From Lujinxingia vulgaris (GTDB lineage Bacteria; Myxococcota_A; Bradymonadia; Bradymonadales; Bradymonadaceae), in the NCBI RefSeq assembly GCF_007997015.1, contig NZ_VOSM01000013.1:1-64000 (forward strand): DNA of 64,000 nucleotides, written 5' to 3'. The translations under genes and the position numbers were made by a program. Below the pieces are notes generated by a model that was not told where the DNA came from, searched no databases, and was given only the letters and a program-made list of their open reading frames with translations. Within the stretch, counting starts at the first letter, position 1, and every line of letters starts with the position of its first letter. This document shows positions 16,603-26,104 of this stretch, in pieces.

Positions 16603-18315
16603 ATGACTGCGCCCTCCCCCTCCCTCGCCCGGTCCGCATCAACCTTCGCCCGGGCTAAGATCGGCGCGCTGGTGCTCGCACTTTTGCTCGCCGGCTGCGG
16701 CCAGGACGTCGCCCCGGTCTCCGAGGATCTTCGTGATCGGCCGGACCTTCCTGACGCCTCCGGCGATGCGGGGGATGCACGCGACGCCGATCGTCCCGAT
16801 ACCCCCGGCTCGCCAGACAGCGACGAGGTCTCGGACATCGGCGAAGATCCGATGGATGGCGGCGATAGCCAGCTTCCGGATGCCGGCGAGCCGGACACGG
16901 ACGAGCCCGACGCGGAGGTTTTGGAAGATGCCGACGCTGACCCGGTGGATGTTGGCGAAGATCCCGATCCGGCGGAGCTCTCGCTGCAGATCGATCGGGT
17001 GGAGATCTTTCAGACCATCGCCAAAACCCCCTGGCTCGACGGGGCGGCGAACTTCGATCCGACGCCGATCATCGCTGGTCGCGACACGCTTTTGCGCGCC
17101 TCGGTCGATGTGCCGACCGGCTGGAGTGTTAGCTCGGTGCGCGCCGAGCTGATCGTGGTCGGGGCCGGCGGCGCGCAGACTCTTTTGGAAGATACGCGCG
17201 TGGTCAGCGCCGATTCGCTGCCCGGCGATCGAAGCTCGGCCTTTGAGTTCGAACTTCCCGGCGGTGAGATCGAGGTGGGCGGGCAGCTGCGCCTGCGACT
17301 TATCGAGGATGCCCCGAATGGCGAGCTCCTGGCGCGCTGGCCGACCGACGGATCGGCCTGGCCGACCGGGGCCACCGCCGAGAGCGGAGAGCTGCACCTG
17401 GTGCTCGTCCCCATGCGTTTTGATACCGACGGCTCCGGCCGTCTCCCCGACACCTCGCCAGGCCAGCTCGCGCTGATCGAGAGCGCGCTGCGCGCGCTCT
17501 ACCCCTTGCACAGCCTGCGCCTGGAAGTGCGCGAGCCCTACAGCTGGAGCGGGTCTGTGCGCTGGGGGAACTTCACCCAGGCCCTGCGCGACTTAAAGAT
17601 CGCCGACGGTGAGGATGAGGCCTACTACTACGGCCTGATTCAGCCGGCGGAGACCTTTGAGGCCTACTGCGGCGGCTCCTGTACCACCGGGCAAAGTTAT
17701 ACGGTGAGCAGTGCCACGGCCTACACCTACCGGGTGGGCGCGGGGCTGGGGTACGCGGGAGAGCGCTGGGTGGGCACGTTGATCCACGAGCTGGGGCATA
17801 TGCACGGGCGCGGGCACGCGCCCTGCGGGGTGAGCTGGTGGAGCGATGATAACAACTACCCCCACGCCGGCGGCGATGTGGGCGTGTGGGGCTGGGACAG
17901 GCGCAGCGATGCGCTCATTGCCCCCGATGATGCGGCCGATTTTATGGGCTACTGCTCCCCTTCGTGGATCTCCGACTACACCTACCGCGGGCTTTTCGAT
18001 CGCATGAGCGCGGTGCGCGAAGCCGCCTCAAACCAACGCGCGCTTCCGCCCGGGGTCTATACGCCGCTGAGCTGGAGTCGCAGCGAGGAAGCTGCGCTCG
18101 GAGCGCCGCGCTTTGAGGCCAACCCCACCACCGGCGAAGTCGCGCAGGTGCGTTTTCTCAATGAGGCTGGCGAGGTGGTGGGGAGCATGCCCGCGCCCCT
18201 GGTGCGCTTCTCCCACGAAGATCGTTTTGAGGTGCTGCTGACCAGGTTCCCCGAAGATGCCCGCCGCGTGCAGGTGGAGGTCGAGGGGCAGGTGCGGGAG
18301 GTGGAGCTTCGCTGA
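16603..18315 (+). CDS. Secreted zinc metalloprotease-like lipoprotein
   Basis: A 570-residue protein: signal sequence with lipobox LLAGC, an Asp/Pro-rich linker (~residues 35-120) and beta-rich segments. The zincin catalytic site HELGHMHGRGH (HExxHxxGxxH, three His ligands) lies near residue 395. Downstream, ADFMGYCSPSWISDYTY supplies a Met-turn-like segment as in M66 and related metzincins. Cys residues around the site (YCGGSC, APCG, GYCS) may form disulfides. Surface proteolysis is the likely role; the substrate is unknown. The ATG at 16603 starts the signal peptide; the longer frame from 16471 does not look like protein. Confidence 0.82.
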   Translation: MTAPSPSLARSASTFARAKIGALVLALLLAGCGQDVAPVSEDLRDRPDLPDASGDAGDARDADRPDTPGSPDSDEVSDIGEDPMDGGDSQLPDAGEPDTDEPDAEVLEDADADPVDVGEDPDPAELSLQIDRVEIFQTIAKTPWLDGAANFDPTPIIAGRDTLLRASVDVPTGWSVSSVRAELIVVGAGGAQTLLEDTRVVSADSLPGDRSSAFEFELPGGEIEVGGQLRLRLIEDAPNGELLARWPTDGSAWPTGATAESGELHLVLVPMRFDTDGSGRLPDTSPGQLALIESALRALYPLHSLRLEVREPYSWSGSVRWGNFTQALRDLKIADGEDEAYYYGLIQPAETFEAYCGGSCTTGQSYTVSSATAYTYRVGAGLGYAGERWVGTLIHELGHMHGRGHAPCGVSWWSDDNNYPHAGGDVGVWGWDRRSDALIAPDDAADFMGYCSPSWISDYTYRGLFDRMSAVREAASNQRALPPGVYTPLSWSRSEEAALGAPRFEANPTTGEVAQVRFLNEAGEVVGSMPAPLVRFSHEDRFEVLLTRFPEDARRVQVEVEGQVREVELR

Positions 18316-18437
18316 AAGTTCAGGTGTGAGGCGTCTTCTTTTTGCGGCTCGGGCAAGAAGTCCGTACAAGGAGAGCATTCGAGCAGGGTTGTACGAATCA
18401 CGGGCGGTGCTCCGCCTTAATGCTGAGGAGTGATGTG

Positions 18438-21167
18438 ATGAAGTGGATTCGAGGTTGGACAGGAGCCGTCGGGATGGCGGCGTTGATGGCGATGCCTTCG
18501 GTGGCTGCGGCTGACGATATCCTGTTTTTCGGAAATCAGGTTGAATTTAGAAACGACCTCGAGGTGGTTCTCACCGCGCAGGGCCATACGGTGACCAACG
18601 TCGCGACCTTGCCTGCAGACTTGCAAGGGTTCGATTCGATCTGGTCCTTCTACGCGACTCAGGCGCTTCCAGCGAACGAGCGCAACGCACTTCAGGCTTT
18701 CGTGGAGCGGGGCGGAGGCGTTTACGTCACAGGAGAGCGACCCTGCTGTGAGGTAAACAATGATTCGGTTCAGGCGCTGGTCAACGCACTCACCAACGAC
18801 GGAGTCCAGGTGGGTGACTTAGGCGACATTGCCGCGCCTTATGTCTTTGAGCCAGCCGCGATTGGGGGAATCACCACCACTCCGAATGTTCTGACGACTG
18901 TGCAGATGAATGCCGCCGGCGGAATGAGCGGGGTTCCTGCGGAAAACGTCATCATCCGAGGCGAAGGAGGCACGCCCGTAGGCGCGGCCTGGACATCCTC
19001 CGACATGGTGGGGGGCCGGGGTCGGATGGTCGTGGCGATGGACATTAACTGGATGCAATCGAGTGAGGCGGCGACCTTTTCGGAGAATATTCAGACCTTT
19101 TTGTGCAACGACGTCAACGGCAACGGAGTTTGCGCCGCGAACGAAGGTTCGATCGTAAGTTTCGACGACGCCTTTGAGGTGGACGAAGATCAGACCCTCT
19201 CGCAGGCGGCGCCGGGGGTGTTGGATAACGATGATCATCTCGATGGTGAGCCTTTGAACGCAGTGCTCGTCGACGACGTGGCAAACGGTCAGCTCACCCT
19301 CAACGCCGATGGATCCTTTACCTACTCGCCAGACGCCAACTTCTTCGGCACGGACACCTTCACCTACGTCGCGACCGACGGCACGGAGGATTCGCAGCCG
19401 GCGACGGTCACGATCACCGTCAACCCGATCAACGACGCGCCGGTGGCCGTGGAAGATGCCTACGAGGTCGATGAGGATCAGACGTCGAGCGTCACCGCCG
19501 AAGACGGCGTTCTGGCCAACGACAGCGATATCGAAGACGACATGCTCGGCGCACTTTTGATCGACGATGTTCAAAACGGCGAGCTTACGCTCAACGCCAA
19601 CGGGTCGTTTATCTACACGCCGGACGCGAACTTCGCGGGCACCGACACCTTCACCTATGTGGCTTTTGATGCCGACGAGCAGTCCAATGAGGTGATGGTC
19701 ACGCTGACGGTCAACCCGGTCAACGACGCGCCGGTGGCCGTCGATGATGCGCGCACCGTCTTTGAAGATTCGCCGCTGGAGATCGTGGCGCCCGGCGTTC
19801 TGGCCAACGACATCGACGCGGACAACGACGCGCTCAGCGCGGTGCTCGGCGACGCGCCTGCCAATGGCGATGTGGTGCTCAACGCCGACGGCAGCTTCAC
19901 CTACACGCCGGATGCGAACTTCTTCGGCACCGACACCTTCACCTATGTGGCCAACGACGGCGCGCTGGACTCGGCGCCGGCGACGGTGACGATCACAGTG
20001 ACGGCGGTCAATGATGCGCCCTTCTTTGTGGAGCCCACGCCCGAAGATGCCTCCGAGTTTGACGTGGTCGAGGGCGATCTTCTGGAACTTCAACTCGCCG
20101 GCGAAGATGTGGACAGCGCGCCGCTGACCTACGGCGCCGAAGATCTTCCCGCGGGCGCGCTGCTCGATGAGACCACCGGCGAGCTGATGTGGTCACCGAC
20201 CTGGGATGAGGCCGGCAGCTACGAGGTTGTGATCTCGGTGACGGATGGTGAGCTGAGCGACGAGCGCACCATCACGTTGGTCTCGACCTTCCTGGACGAA
20301 GACGACGACGGGCTTCCCGACACCTGGGAGGTGTCTGTGGATCTGGACCCGACCACCGCCGACAGCGACGGCGACGGCATCTCGGACGGTGACGAAGTCG
20401 GCGACGATCTGGAGAACCCCATCGACACCGATGAGGATGAGGTGATCGACGCGCTCGATGAGGACAGCGACGGCGACGGCGTCCCCGATGCCGATGAAGC
20501 CGGCGACGATGACCTGGCGACGCCCGCGATCGATACCGACAACGACGGCACCCCCGACTTCCGCTCCCCGGACAGCGACGGCGACGGCGTGGAAGACGGC
20601 GATGATAACTGCCGCCTGGTGGAGAACGCCGACCAGATTGACACCGACGGTGATGGCGTGGGCGACGCCTGCTCGGGCGATAACGACGGCGACGGCGTCG
20701 AAGACGAGATCGACAACTGCCCGCTCATCGCCAACGACGACCAGGCCGACCTCGACGAAGACGACATCGGCGACGTGTGCGACGGCGACATCGACGGCGA
20801 CGAGGTCGAAAACGACGATGATAACTGCCCGCTTATCGAGAACACCGATCAGTCCGACATCGATGGCGACGGCATCGGCGACGCCTGCGATGAAGACATT
20901 GACGGCGACGACCTGACCAACGAGGAAGAAGACGATCTGGGCACCGACCCGGAGAATCCCGACAGCGATGAGGACGGCTATGAGGATGGCGAGGAGGTCG
21001 AGCAGGAGACCGACCCCAACGATCCTTATAACTTCCCCGGAAGCTGGGAGTCGCTCTCGGGCGGGGGATGCTCCTCGACGGGGTCGACGCCGGGCAGCAT
21101 GCTCTGGGTTCTGGCGGCGTTGGGCGCGCTGGGTGTGCGTCGCCGCCGCGTTGAGAAGGGCTGCTAA
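18438..21167 (+). CDS. Surface protein with cadherin-like and TSP3 repeats, MYXO-CTERM-like tag
   Basis: A 909-residue protein. A signal peptide (to ~AAA, residue 20) is followed by a ~200-residue glutaminase-like alpha/beta domain ([33 protein letters not shown]). Then come three tandem cadherin-like VCBS repeats (~245-525), each with NDAPVAV, a VLANDxD turn and [20 protein letters not shown], and an Ig-like putative domain. Next is a long Asp-rich thrombospondin type-3 region (~625-870; repeated DGDGVxD and CPLIxNxDQ) expected to bind many Ca2+ ions. The C-terminus has GGGCSS, a hydrophobic helix and RRRR, the pattern of MYXO-CTERM sorting tags. A cell-surface adhesin or matrix role is inferred. 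GAGGAG precedes the start. Confidence 0.88.
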   Translation: MKWIRGWTGAVGMAALMAMPSVAAADDILFFGNQVEFRNDLEVVLTAQGHTVTNVATLPADLQGFDSIWSFYATQALPANERNALQAFVERGGGVYVTGERPCCEVNNDSVQALVNALTNDGVQVGDLGDIAAPYVFEPAAIGGITTTPNVLTTVQMNAAGGMSGVPAENVIIRGEGGTPVGAAWTSSDMVGGRGRMVVAMDINWMQSSEAATFSENIQTFLCNDVNGNGVCAANEGSIVSFDDAFEVDEDQTLSQAAPGVLDNDDHLDGEPLNAVLVDDVANGQLTLNADGSFTYSPDANFFGTDTFTYVATDGTEDSQPATVTITVNPINDAPVAVEDAYEVDEDQTSSVTAEDGVLANDSDIEDDMLGALLIDDVQNGELTLNANGSFIYTPDANFAGTDTFTYVAFDADEQSNEVMVTLTVNPVNDAPVAVDDARTVFEDSPLEIVAPGVLANDIDADNDALSAVLGDAPANGDVVLNADGSFTYTPDANFFGTDTFTYVANDGALDSAPATVTITVTAVNDAPFFVEPTPEDASEFDVVEGDLLELQLAGEDVDSAPLTYGAEDLPAGALLDETTGELMWSPTWDEAGSYEVVISVTDGELSDERTITLVSTFLDEDDDGLPDTWEVSVDLDPTTADSDGDGISDGDEVGDDLENPIDTDEDEVIDALDEDSDGDGVPDADEAGDDDLATPAIDTDNDGTPDFRSPDSDGDGVEDGDDNCRLVENADQIDTDGDGVGDACSGDNDGDGVEDEIDNCPLIANDDQADLDEDDIGDVCDGDIDGDEVENDDDNCPLIENTDQSDIDGDGIGDACDEDIDGDDLTNEEEDDLGTDPENPDSDEDGYEDGEEVEQETDPNDPYNFPGSWESLSGGGCSSTGSTPGSMLWVLAALGALGVRRRRVEKGC

Positions 21168-21203
21168 GCCGACCTGCTAGGAGCTGCGCTCGTGAGCGCA
21201 GAC

Positions 21204-21239
21204 GCCCCGCACCTTCTCAAAAGGTGCGGGGTTTTTTTA
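21204..21239 (+). terminator. Intrinsic terminator
   Basis: Stem CCCCGCACCTT / AAGGTGCGGGG with loop CTCAA followed by seven Ts, ending the 909-residue surface-protein gene. A smaller hairpin, GCGCTCGTGAGCGC, precedes it. Confidence 0.92.
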
Positions 21240-21280
21240 TGCGGATGCGGGAGGCAGTGAGGCGAAAAGGAAGCTTTCGT

Positions 21281-21300
21281 GACCGACCCAGGGTCGGACG
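21281..21300. repeat. Single GACC/GGTC palindrome
   Basis: A perfect inverted repeat CCGACCC-A-GGGTCGG between the terminator and the end of the usher gene; an isolated copy of the dispersed palindrome family. Confidence 0.8.
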
Positions 21301-21356
21301 AAGTTCAACGTTTATGCGGGTGATCGACCTCTCGCGTGGCAACCGAGCAAAAGCCT

Positions 21357-24335
21357 TTAATCGTCTTGCACCGTGGGATCCCCGTCGATGCGGACCCGGA
21401 AGTTGCCGTCTGCGGCGCGGGCGCGAAGCAGGGCGCGGCGCTCCGCCTCCACTGCCAGGCGGTTCTGCGCGCGGGCTTCGGGTGTGCCTTCGTTGAGGTC
21501 GAGGAGGGTGGCGGCGTCGACCTCCGACGCCGCGACGCGATTGCGCGGCGAGGGGGAGTGGGGTGCGGCGGGGGGGCGGATGACGATCTGGCGGCCGGTG
21601 ACCACGGTGCCATTCAGGCCCACGAAGATCGGTTGAGGGGCGGGGCGGCGGATGGTCGGGTCCGGGGACTGCGAGCGGCACACCCCCAGCTCATAGCTTC
21701 CCGGCGGCACATGCGGGAAGTAGAAGAAGCCGTCGTAGGCGGTGCGCGTCTCCAGCGCCTTAAGGGTGGGGCGGTTGGGCTGCTGGCGAGGGCGAAGCGT
21801 GACGCAGCCGCCGGGGAGGGGCAAATGCTGGCCGCCGCGCTCGACAAAGAGCGTGCCGTCGACCTCACCGGCGATGACCACCGGGAGTTTCATGCGGGCG
21901 GGGGTGCCCGGGCGGGTGATGACGCTGCGGCCCTGGACGGTGGAGACGGCGAAGGGGTCGTTGAGGCTCCCGGTATCCAGCCGGAGCTCGGTGTAGGTCG
22001 AGGGGTTGCCGGCGACGCTTAAGCGCCCCGAGGTGTTGGTCTGGGTCGGGTAGGCGCGGTTGCCAAAGCCACGTACCGAAGCGCCTTCGATGGGATCTTC
22101 TCCGGGGTCGCGCTCGCCGTTGCCGTTGGCGTCGCGGAAGATCTCGGCGACGACCTGGCCGCGGGTGGTCTGGTCGGGGGTGGAGACCATCAGGCCGCCG
22201 TCCACCGGGTCGGGGCCCAGGCCCATGGCCAGGCTGGCTCCCAGGGCCCAGCCACCGCGCTGGCCCCAGCCGGCGTTGAGGCCCCAGCGCACCCCGCTGA
22301 GCTCGCCCTGGATGCCGGCGCGGACGCCGAGCTGAACGTCGACCAGGTTGCGAAGATCGACGCTGGCCGAGGCGCGCAGCTTGCGTGTGATCTTGCGGTC
22401 GACACCGGCCTGCACCGAGCGCAGGCGAGGCGCGGGCACGATGCGGTAGTCCGCGCTCAGATGTGGGCTCCAGTCGCCCATACGACGTCGCAGGGTGGCG
22501 CGAGCGTTGAGTGATTGAAGTTCACCGCGCGTCACATCGAGCTGGTGGCTGTGCGAGAGCTGCGTGCCGAAGATGCGCAACCCGTAGCGTGCGCTGATAC
22601 GATGTTGCTGAAGATCGTTGCGCTGATCGCGCAGGTTCCACTGCAGCTGGTAGGGGATGTGGACGCCGAACTTGAGCGCGCCATCGACGCGCAGGTTGGT
22701 CTCGGCGCGGCGCGCGGCGCTGCCATAACCCAGCGCCGTGGAGCGAAAGTCGCCAAAAGCGCGCAGGTGGTAGCCCGAGAGGTTCAGCCCCAGCTTGCGC
22801 GTCTGAAACTGCAGGATGCCGGCGGCGCCGTTGCGCGGATCGGCGACGACTTCGCCGCCGACGTACCAGCTGCCCAGGCCGGCGCGGGCGCCGGCGCTGA
22901 GGTAGGTTCGCGTCTCATCGTTATGATGCGAGGTGGTCGTGGCGCGACCGAGCACCGAGAGGTTGGAGCTGAGCCCGAACTCATAGCTCGCGGTCGCGCG
23001 CAGCCCGCCGGTGGTGTTCTGGAAGTCGGGGCTGGTCACCACCAGCGGCGTGCCGGCTTCGACCACCTGAAGATCGAGCTGGCCCTCGCCGGTGGGCACC
23101 ATCTCGGAGCCGATGAAGATGCGCTCGGTCTCTTCGCGCTCCTGGCCGTAAGGGCCAAAGAAGACCATACGGAGCTCGTTCCAACCGTAGACCAGCGGGA
23201 CCTCCGAGAACTCAAAACGGCCGTTGGCTTCGCTCTGTGTGCCCAGGAAGGCGCCGTTGCGGTAGAGCTCAACTTCCCAGCCCGGGTCGAGCTGGCCGCG
23301 CAGGGTGGTGCGGTCGAAGGTTTGAGCCCGGGTCAGCGGGGCGGTGGAGAGGGTTACGCCGCGCCCGGCGCGCCCGGTGGCCACCAGCGGAATGGCGCTG
23401 GCGTGCACATCCCCGAGCTCCACGCGGGTCGCCCCCACTGCGCCCAGAAGTCGGCCGGCCGGGTCGCGGCGAGAGAGGTTGAGGCGCGCGGAGTTCAGGG
23501 GTTGGGTGGGCGAGCCGGAAAATGACCAACTTCCCTGCATCCAGAGAAGATCGCCTGCGCCGCGCACATTGTAGGCGTTGGACTGGGGCACGGTCGCGGC
23601 GCCCGGCTCGGTGGGCCCGGCGCGCAGGGTGCCGCTCAAAAAAAGATCCATCACCGGCAGGCCGAGGAAGCGGTAGGGGGCCTCGAGCACCTCGTAATGT
23701 GGGGCGCCGTCCCAGCCCTGGACCGCGCGCATGCGGGCCAGGCGCTTCTCGCGCTCCAGGCGACGGTGAATCGGCAGAGGTTCGTCGGCGACAACCTGCA
23801 GGCGCAGGCGGTTGAGCTCGGTGTTCAGCGTGACCGGAAGCCACTCGGCGATGACGTCGGCGGCCACATAAAGATCGTCGGGCTGGGCGATCCAGTCCTG
23901 CGCGCTCAGACGCACAGCCCGGCCGGAAGCCTCCCCGCGCCCACCCGCCAGATCGATGGCGACGACGCGCTCGGGATCCATGATCCAACCCTCGATCTGT
24001 GCGGCCTCCACATCGGCGCGGATGGCGAGCTCGAGAAGTTTGCTCAGGTGGCCCACCGGAACATAGGCGCGGTTGGAGGCGGCGTCCCAGATGATGAGGA
24101 AGGCTTCGCTCAGGTGATGCTCGTCGAGGAAGATCTCGACGACCAGCCACTCTTTTTCAGCCTCAAAGGCCTCACCGTACGAGGCGGTCTCCATGGAGGC
24201 GGCGGGCTCGAGAGAAGACTGGGCGTAAGCGCGCCCGGTGAGGACCATGGACGCGAAGAGGAAGAGGACGATCGCTCGCCACGCGCGTATGCCCGCAGGC
24301 CTGGCCCCACGGCCATGTTGCGCGTGTGGTTCCAT
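21357..24335 (-). CDS. Alternative chaperone-usher outer-membrane usher
   Basis: A 992-residue exported protein (signal sequence to ~GRAYA) with the layout of a fimbrial usher. An N-terminal periplasmic domain is followed by a long beta-barrel (~230-730, many alternating strands). In the barrel is a plug-like Ig region (GWEVELYRNGAFLGTQSEANGRFEFSEVPLVYG, a standard usher phrase). The C-terminal Ig-like domains include SdrD/Cna-B-like EIFRDANGNGERDPGEDPIEGASV and a carboxypeptidase-regulatory-like YDGFFYFPHVPPGSYELGVC. It should translocate and assemble the DUF4402 pilin delivered by the adjacent chaperone. It begins 15 bp after the chaperone stop, with GAGGGACG before the ATG. It is divergent from classical FimD/PapC. 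Confidence 0.85.
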   Translation of the reverse strand: MEPHAQHGRGARPAGIRAWRAIVLFLFASMVLTGRAYAQSSLEPAASMETASYGEAFEAEKEWLVVEIFLDEHHLSEAFLIIWDAASNRAYVPVGHLSKLLELAIRADVEAAQIEGWIMDPERVVAIDLAGGRGEASGRAVRLSAQDWIAQPDDLYVAADVIAEWLPVTLNTELNRLRLQVVADEPLPIHRRLEREKRLARMRAVQGWDGAPHYEVLEAPYRFLGLPVMDLFLSGTLRAGPTEPGAATVPQSNAYNVRGAGDLLWMQGSWSFSGSPTQPLNSARLNLSRRDPAGRLLGAVGATRVELGDVHASAIPLVATGRAGRGVTLSTAPLTRAQTFDRTTLRGQLDPGWEVELYRNGAFLGTQSEANGRFEFSEVPLVYGWNELRMVFFGPYGQEREETERIFIGSEMVPTGEGQLDLQVVEAGTPLVVTSPDFQNTTGGLRATASYEFGLSSNLSVLGRATTTSHHNDETRTYLSAGARAGLGSWYVGGEVVADPRNGAAGILQFQTRKLGLNLSGYHLRAFGDFRSTALGYGSAARRAETNLRVDGALKFGVHIPYQLQWNLRDQRNDLQQHRISARYGLRIFGTQLSHSHQLDVTRGELQSLNARATLRRRMGDWSPHLSADYRIVPAPRLRSVQAGVDRKITRKLRASASVDLRNLVDVQLGVRAGIQGELSGVRWGLNAGWGQRGGWALGASLAMGLGPDPVDGGLMVSTPDQTTRGQVVAEIFRDANGNGERDPGEDPIEGASVRGFGNRAYPTQTNTSGRLSVAGNPSTYTELRLDTGSLNDPFAVSTVQGRSVITRPGTPARMKLPVVIAGEVDGTLFVERGGQHLPLPGGCVTLRPRQQPNRPTLKALETRTAYDGFFYFPHVPPGSYELGVCRSQSPDPTIRRPAPQPIFVGLNGTVVTGRQIVIRPPAAPHSPSPRNRVAASEVDAATLLDLNEGTPEARAQNRLAVEAERRALLRARAADGNFRVRIDGDPTVQDD

Positions 24336-24350
24336 CGTCCCTCACCTTAT

Positions 24351-25190
24351 TCAGCGCTCGCTCAGGCGGCGTACGCGCTCAATGGCGATGGGTTGGGCCG
24401 GCGCGCGCTGGTCGCCGTCGCGCGCGATAAAGCGCAGGCTCCACTCACCGGCGGCGCTCACCGAATCATCACTTAGAGGAGCGCGTAGCACGCGCTCCTG
24501 CTCGGGAGAGTAAAAGGCCACCCCGCGCACCGCGCCGACGAACTCGGCGGGCAGGCCCTGGCGAGGCGCGTAGTAGAGCTCGTAATCGCCGTAGACCGAG
24601 CGTTCGCCGCTGCGTTGAAGGTTCACGATCGCGACGGGGCGACCCTCATGCTGCGTGATCTGAAGTTCCGGCGCCTTGAGTTCCGCGCCGAGCTCGCCGC
24701 GGCGGTAGATCACCGGCAGGCTCACGCTCATGCGCATCTTCAGTTCCACTTCCAGCGCCTCACTGTTGCTGGCTTGCGGGGTTTCGGTGGCGTTGGGCAA
24801 CGCCTGAAAGGTCAGGTGCGAGCGGTACTCGCCATCGCCCAGGGAGGCCGGGGCGCGCACCATCAATCGCACCGTCTGCGTCTCACCCGGGCCCAGCGTG
24901 ACCTGGCGGGGGGAGTAGCGCACGAACGCATCGACGAACTTTCCAGAAGCCTCTGGCGAGAGCTCTTGAAACTGCCCGGTGGGGCTCATTGCCAGGCGGC
25001 GAAAGAGCACGCGGTAGGTCAGCGTCTGATCTGAGGAGTTGACCAGCGTCAGCTCTGCGCTGCGCTCTCGCCCCTCCAGGACCACGCGGGTCGGGGAGAT
25101 CGAGAGGCTCTGGGCGCTGGCCGCGCCGGACCAGCTCATGCCGGCTACAAGCACGACGGATGCCATCCACCTTCGCCACGATCGGGTCAT
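24351..25190 (-). CDS. PapD-like periplasmic pilus chaperone
   Basis: A 279-residue periplasmic protein with signal peptide (cut near ASAQS) and two Ig-like domains. The first opens LSISPTRVVLEGRERSAELTLVNSSDQTLTYRV and carries VRYSPRQVTLGPGETQTVRLMVR, the classic G1/F1 region of PapD-like chaperones. The second domain is shorter and ends in a charged tail. It should hold the DUF4402 subunit folded by donating a strand and hand it to the usher. AGGAG precedes the start. It is the second gene of the pilin-chaperone-usher operon, 100 bp after the pilin stop. Confidence 0.88.
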   Translation of the reverse strand: MTRSWRRWMASVVLVAGMSWSGAASAQSLSISPTRVVLEGRERSAELTLVNSSDQTLTYRVLFRRLAMSPTGQFQELSPEASGKFVDAFVRYSPRQVTLGPGETQTVRLMVRAPASLGDGEYRSHLTFQALPNATETPQASNSEALEVELKMRMSVSLPVIYRRGELGAELKAPELQITQHEGRPVAIVNLQRSGERSVYGDYELYYAPRQGLPAEFVGAVRGVAFYSPEQERVLRAPLSDDSVSAAGEWSLRFIARDGDQRAPAQPIAIERVRRLSER

Positions 25191-25241
25191 GGGCTGCTCC
25201 TGGAGTTGCGGTAGTTCAAAAGTAGGTTTGAGACGACGCCA

Positions 25242-25282
25242 CCCGCGCGTGGCCGCGGGAGAGAGGGACGGCCACGCGCGGG
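25242..25282 (-). promoter_or_regulatory. Intercistronic hairpin between pilin and chaperone genes
   Basis: A perfect 13-bp inverted repeat (CCCGCGCGTGGCC at 25242-25254 and its complement at 25270-25282) with a 15-base loop. No T-run follows in the operon direction, so it is unlikely to be a full terminator. Such stems in fimbrial operons protect the pilin message from decay or attenuate read-through, giving more pilin than chaperone and usher; that role is inferred here. Confidence 0.75.
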
Positions 25283-25289
25283 ATACGCG

Positions 25290-25802
25290 TCACTGGTATT
25301 CGACGGTGATGTCGAAACTCTGCGAGGGGGTACCCGCCATGGCGGTGCTGTCGACCACGAGCGTGCCGCCGACCGTGATGGTGGCGGTGCCCAGGGTCAG
25401 GGTGGGAGTAGCGTTGCTGAAGTTGAAGGAGGTGATGTTAACGCCGGCGGCCAACTGCAGACTGGCCGGCGCGGTGATCGAGACGGTGGTGTCGGCCTCG
25501 CCGTTGACGGTGATCTGGCCGAAGGCCGCGTTGTTGCGGTAGATGGCGCCGTCGCCAACACCGGAGGAGTCGACCGTCTCACCGTTGGCCGTCATGACCA
25601 ACGTGGCGCTGTTGGCCGTGGGGATGGCCAACGTACCGAAGGAGAGCTGGGTGTTGACTTCTACGCTCAGCGGCTCTTCCAGAGTCACCGAGGCGTTCAT
25701 CGAGCCCACGTTGCTGGCGAAAGCCGCCGGGGAGAGCAGCAGCATGGCGGCCGCGGTGGTCATGCCCAGGGTGCGTCGAGTGAAGATGTGTCGAGTGGTC
25801 AT
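25290..25802 (-). CDS. DUF4402 pilin-like subunit
   Basis: A 170-residue secreted subunit: signal peptide ending near AAFAS, then an all-beta domain (MNASVTLEEPLSVEV, LSFGTLAIPT) of the DUF4402 class found beside alternative chaperone-usher genes. The C-terminal strand SFDITVEYQ alternates hydrophobic residues and has a penultimate Tyr, as in classical chaperone-usher subunits. It is first in the operon with a strong AAGGAG 7 bases before the ATG, a sigma-54 promoter ~90 bp upstream and a hairpin after the stop. It is the only subunit gene here, so the fibre is probably a homopolymer or uses subunits encoded elsewhere. Confidence 0.87.
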   Translation of the reverse strand: MTTRHIFTRRTLGMTTAAAMLLLSPAAFASNVGSMNASVTLEEPLSVEVNTQLSFGTLAIPTANSATLVMTANGETVDSSGVGDGAIYRNNAAFGQITVNGEADTTVSITAPASLQLAAGVNITSFNFSNATPTLTLGTATITVGGTLVVDSTAMAGTPSQSFDITVEYQ

Positions 25803-25889
25803 GGTGGTCTCCTTATGAGGTCAGCCCCCGCTTGGGGTCAGGTCAGGCGGCTCCGACCCTTATGGACGGCGTCGCATGATTACCCTTGA

Positions 25890-25904
25890 GCAAGGGGTGT
25901 GCCC
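25890..25904 (-). promoter_or_regulatory. Sigma-54 (-24/-12) promoter of the pilus operon
   Basis: Read on the minus strand: GGGCAC-ACCCC-TTGC. This matches the consensus TGGCAC-N5-TTGC at every position except the first, with exactly 10 bases between the invariant GG and GC. Transcription would start near 25878, about 75 bases before the pilin ATG. A sigma-54 activator gene lies divergently upstream. Confidence 0.85.
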
Positions 25905-26035
25905 GCGTCAGGAGAGTGAGCTAAAAAACTCAAGCGACCGTGGTTATCTCTTTGATTTATAAGGGGATTGTTTCCTTGGCGCGTTCGGTGTTCAATGGGT
26001 AATGCATCGTTGTGGAAGATCCTTATGAAGCGGCA

Positions 26036-26084
26036 CGGAAAAATTTTCCGGTCCTGATCGTTGCTCTTCGGAAGGAAGTTCCGG
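26036..26084. promoter_or_regulatory. Two CGGAA...TTCCG inverted repeats, candidate enhancer sites
   Basis: CGGAA-N6-TTCCG at 26036-26051 (arms extend to CGGAAAA/TTTTCCG) and CGGAA-N5-TTCCG at 26070-26084. They lie ~130-180 bp upstream of the -24 element, a usual position for sigma-54 enhancer sites, and just before the activator gene. Binding by that activator, including autoregulation, is inferred. Confidence 0.6.
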
Positions 26085-26104
26085 ATCATACGTCATGACG
26101 ATTC

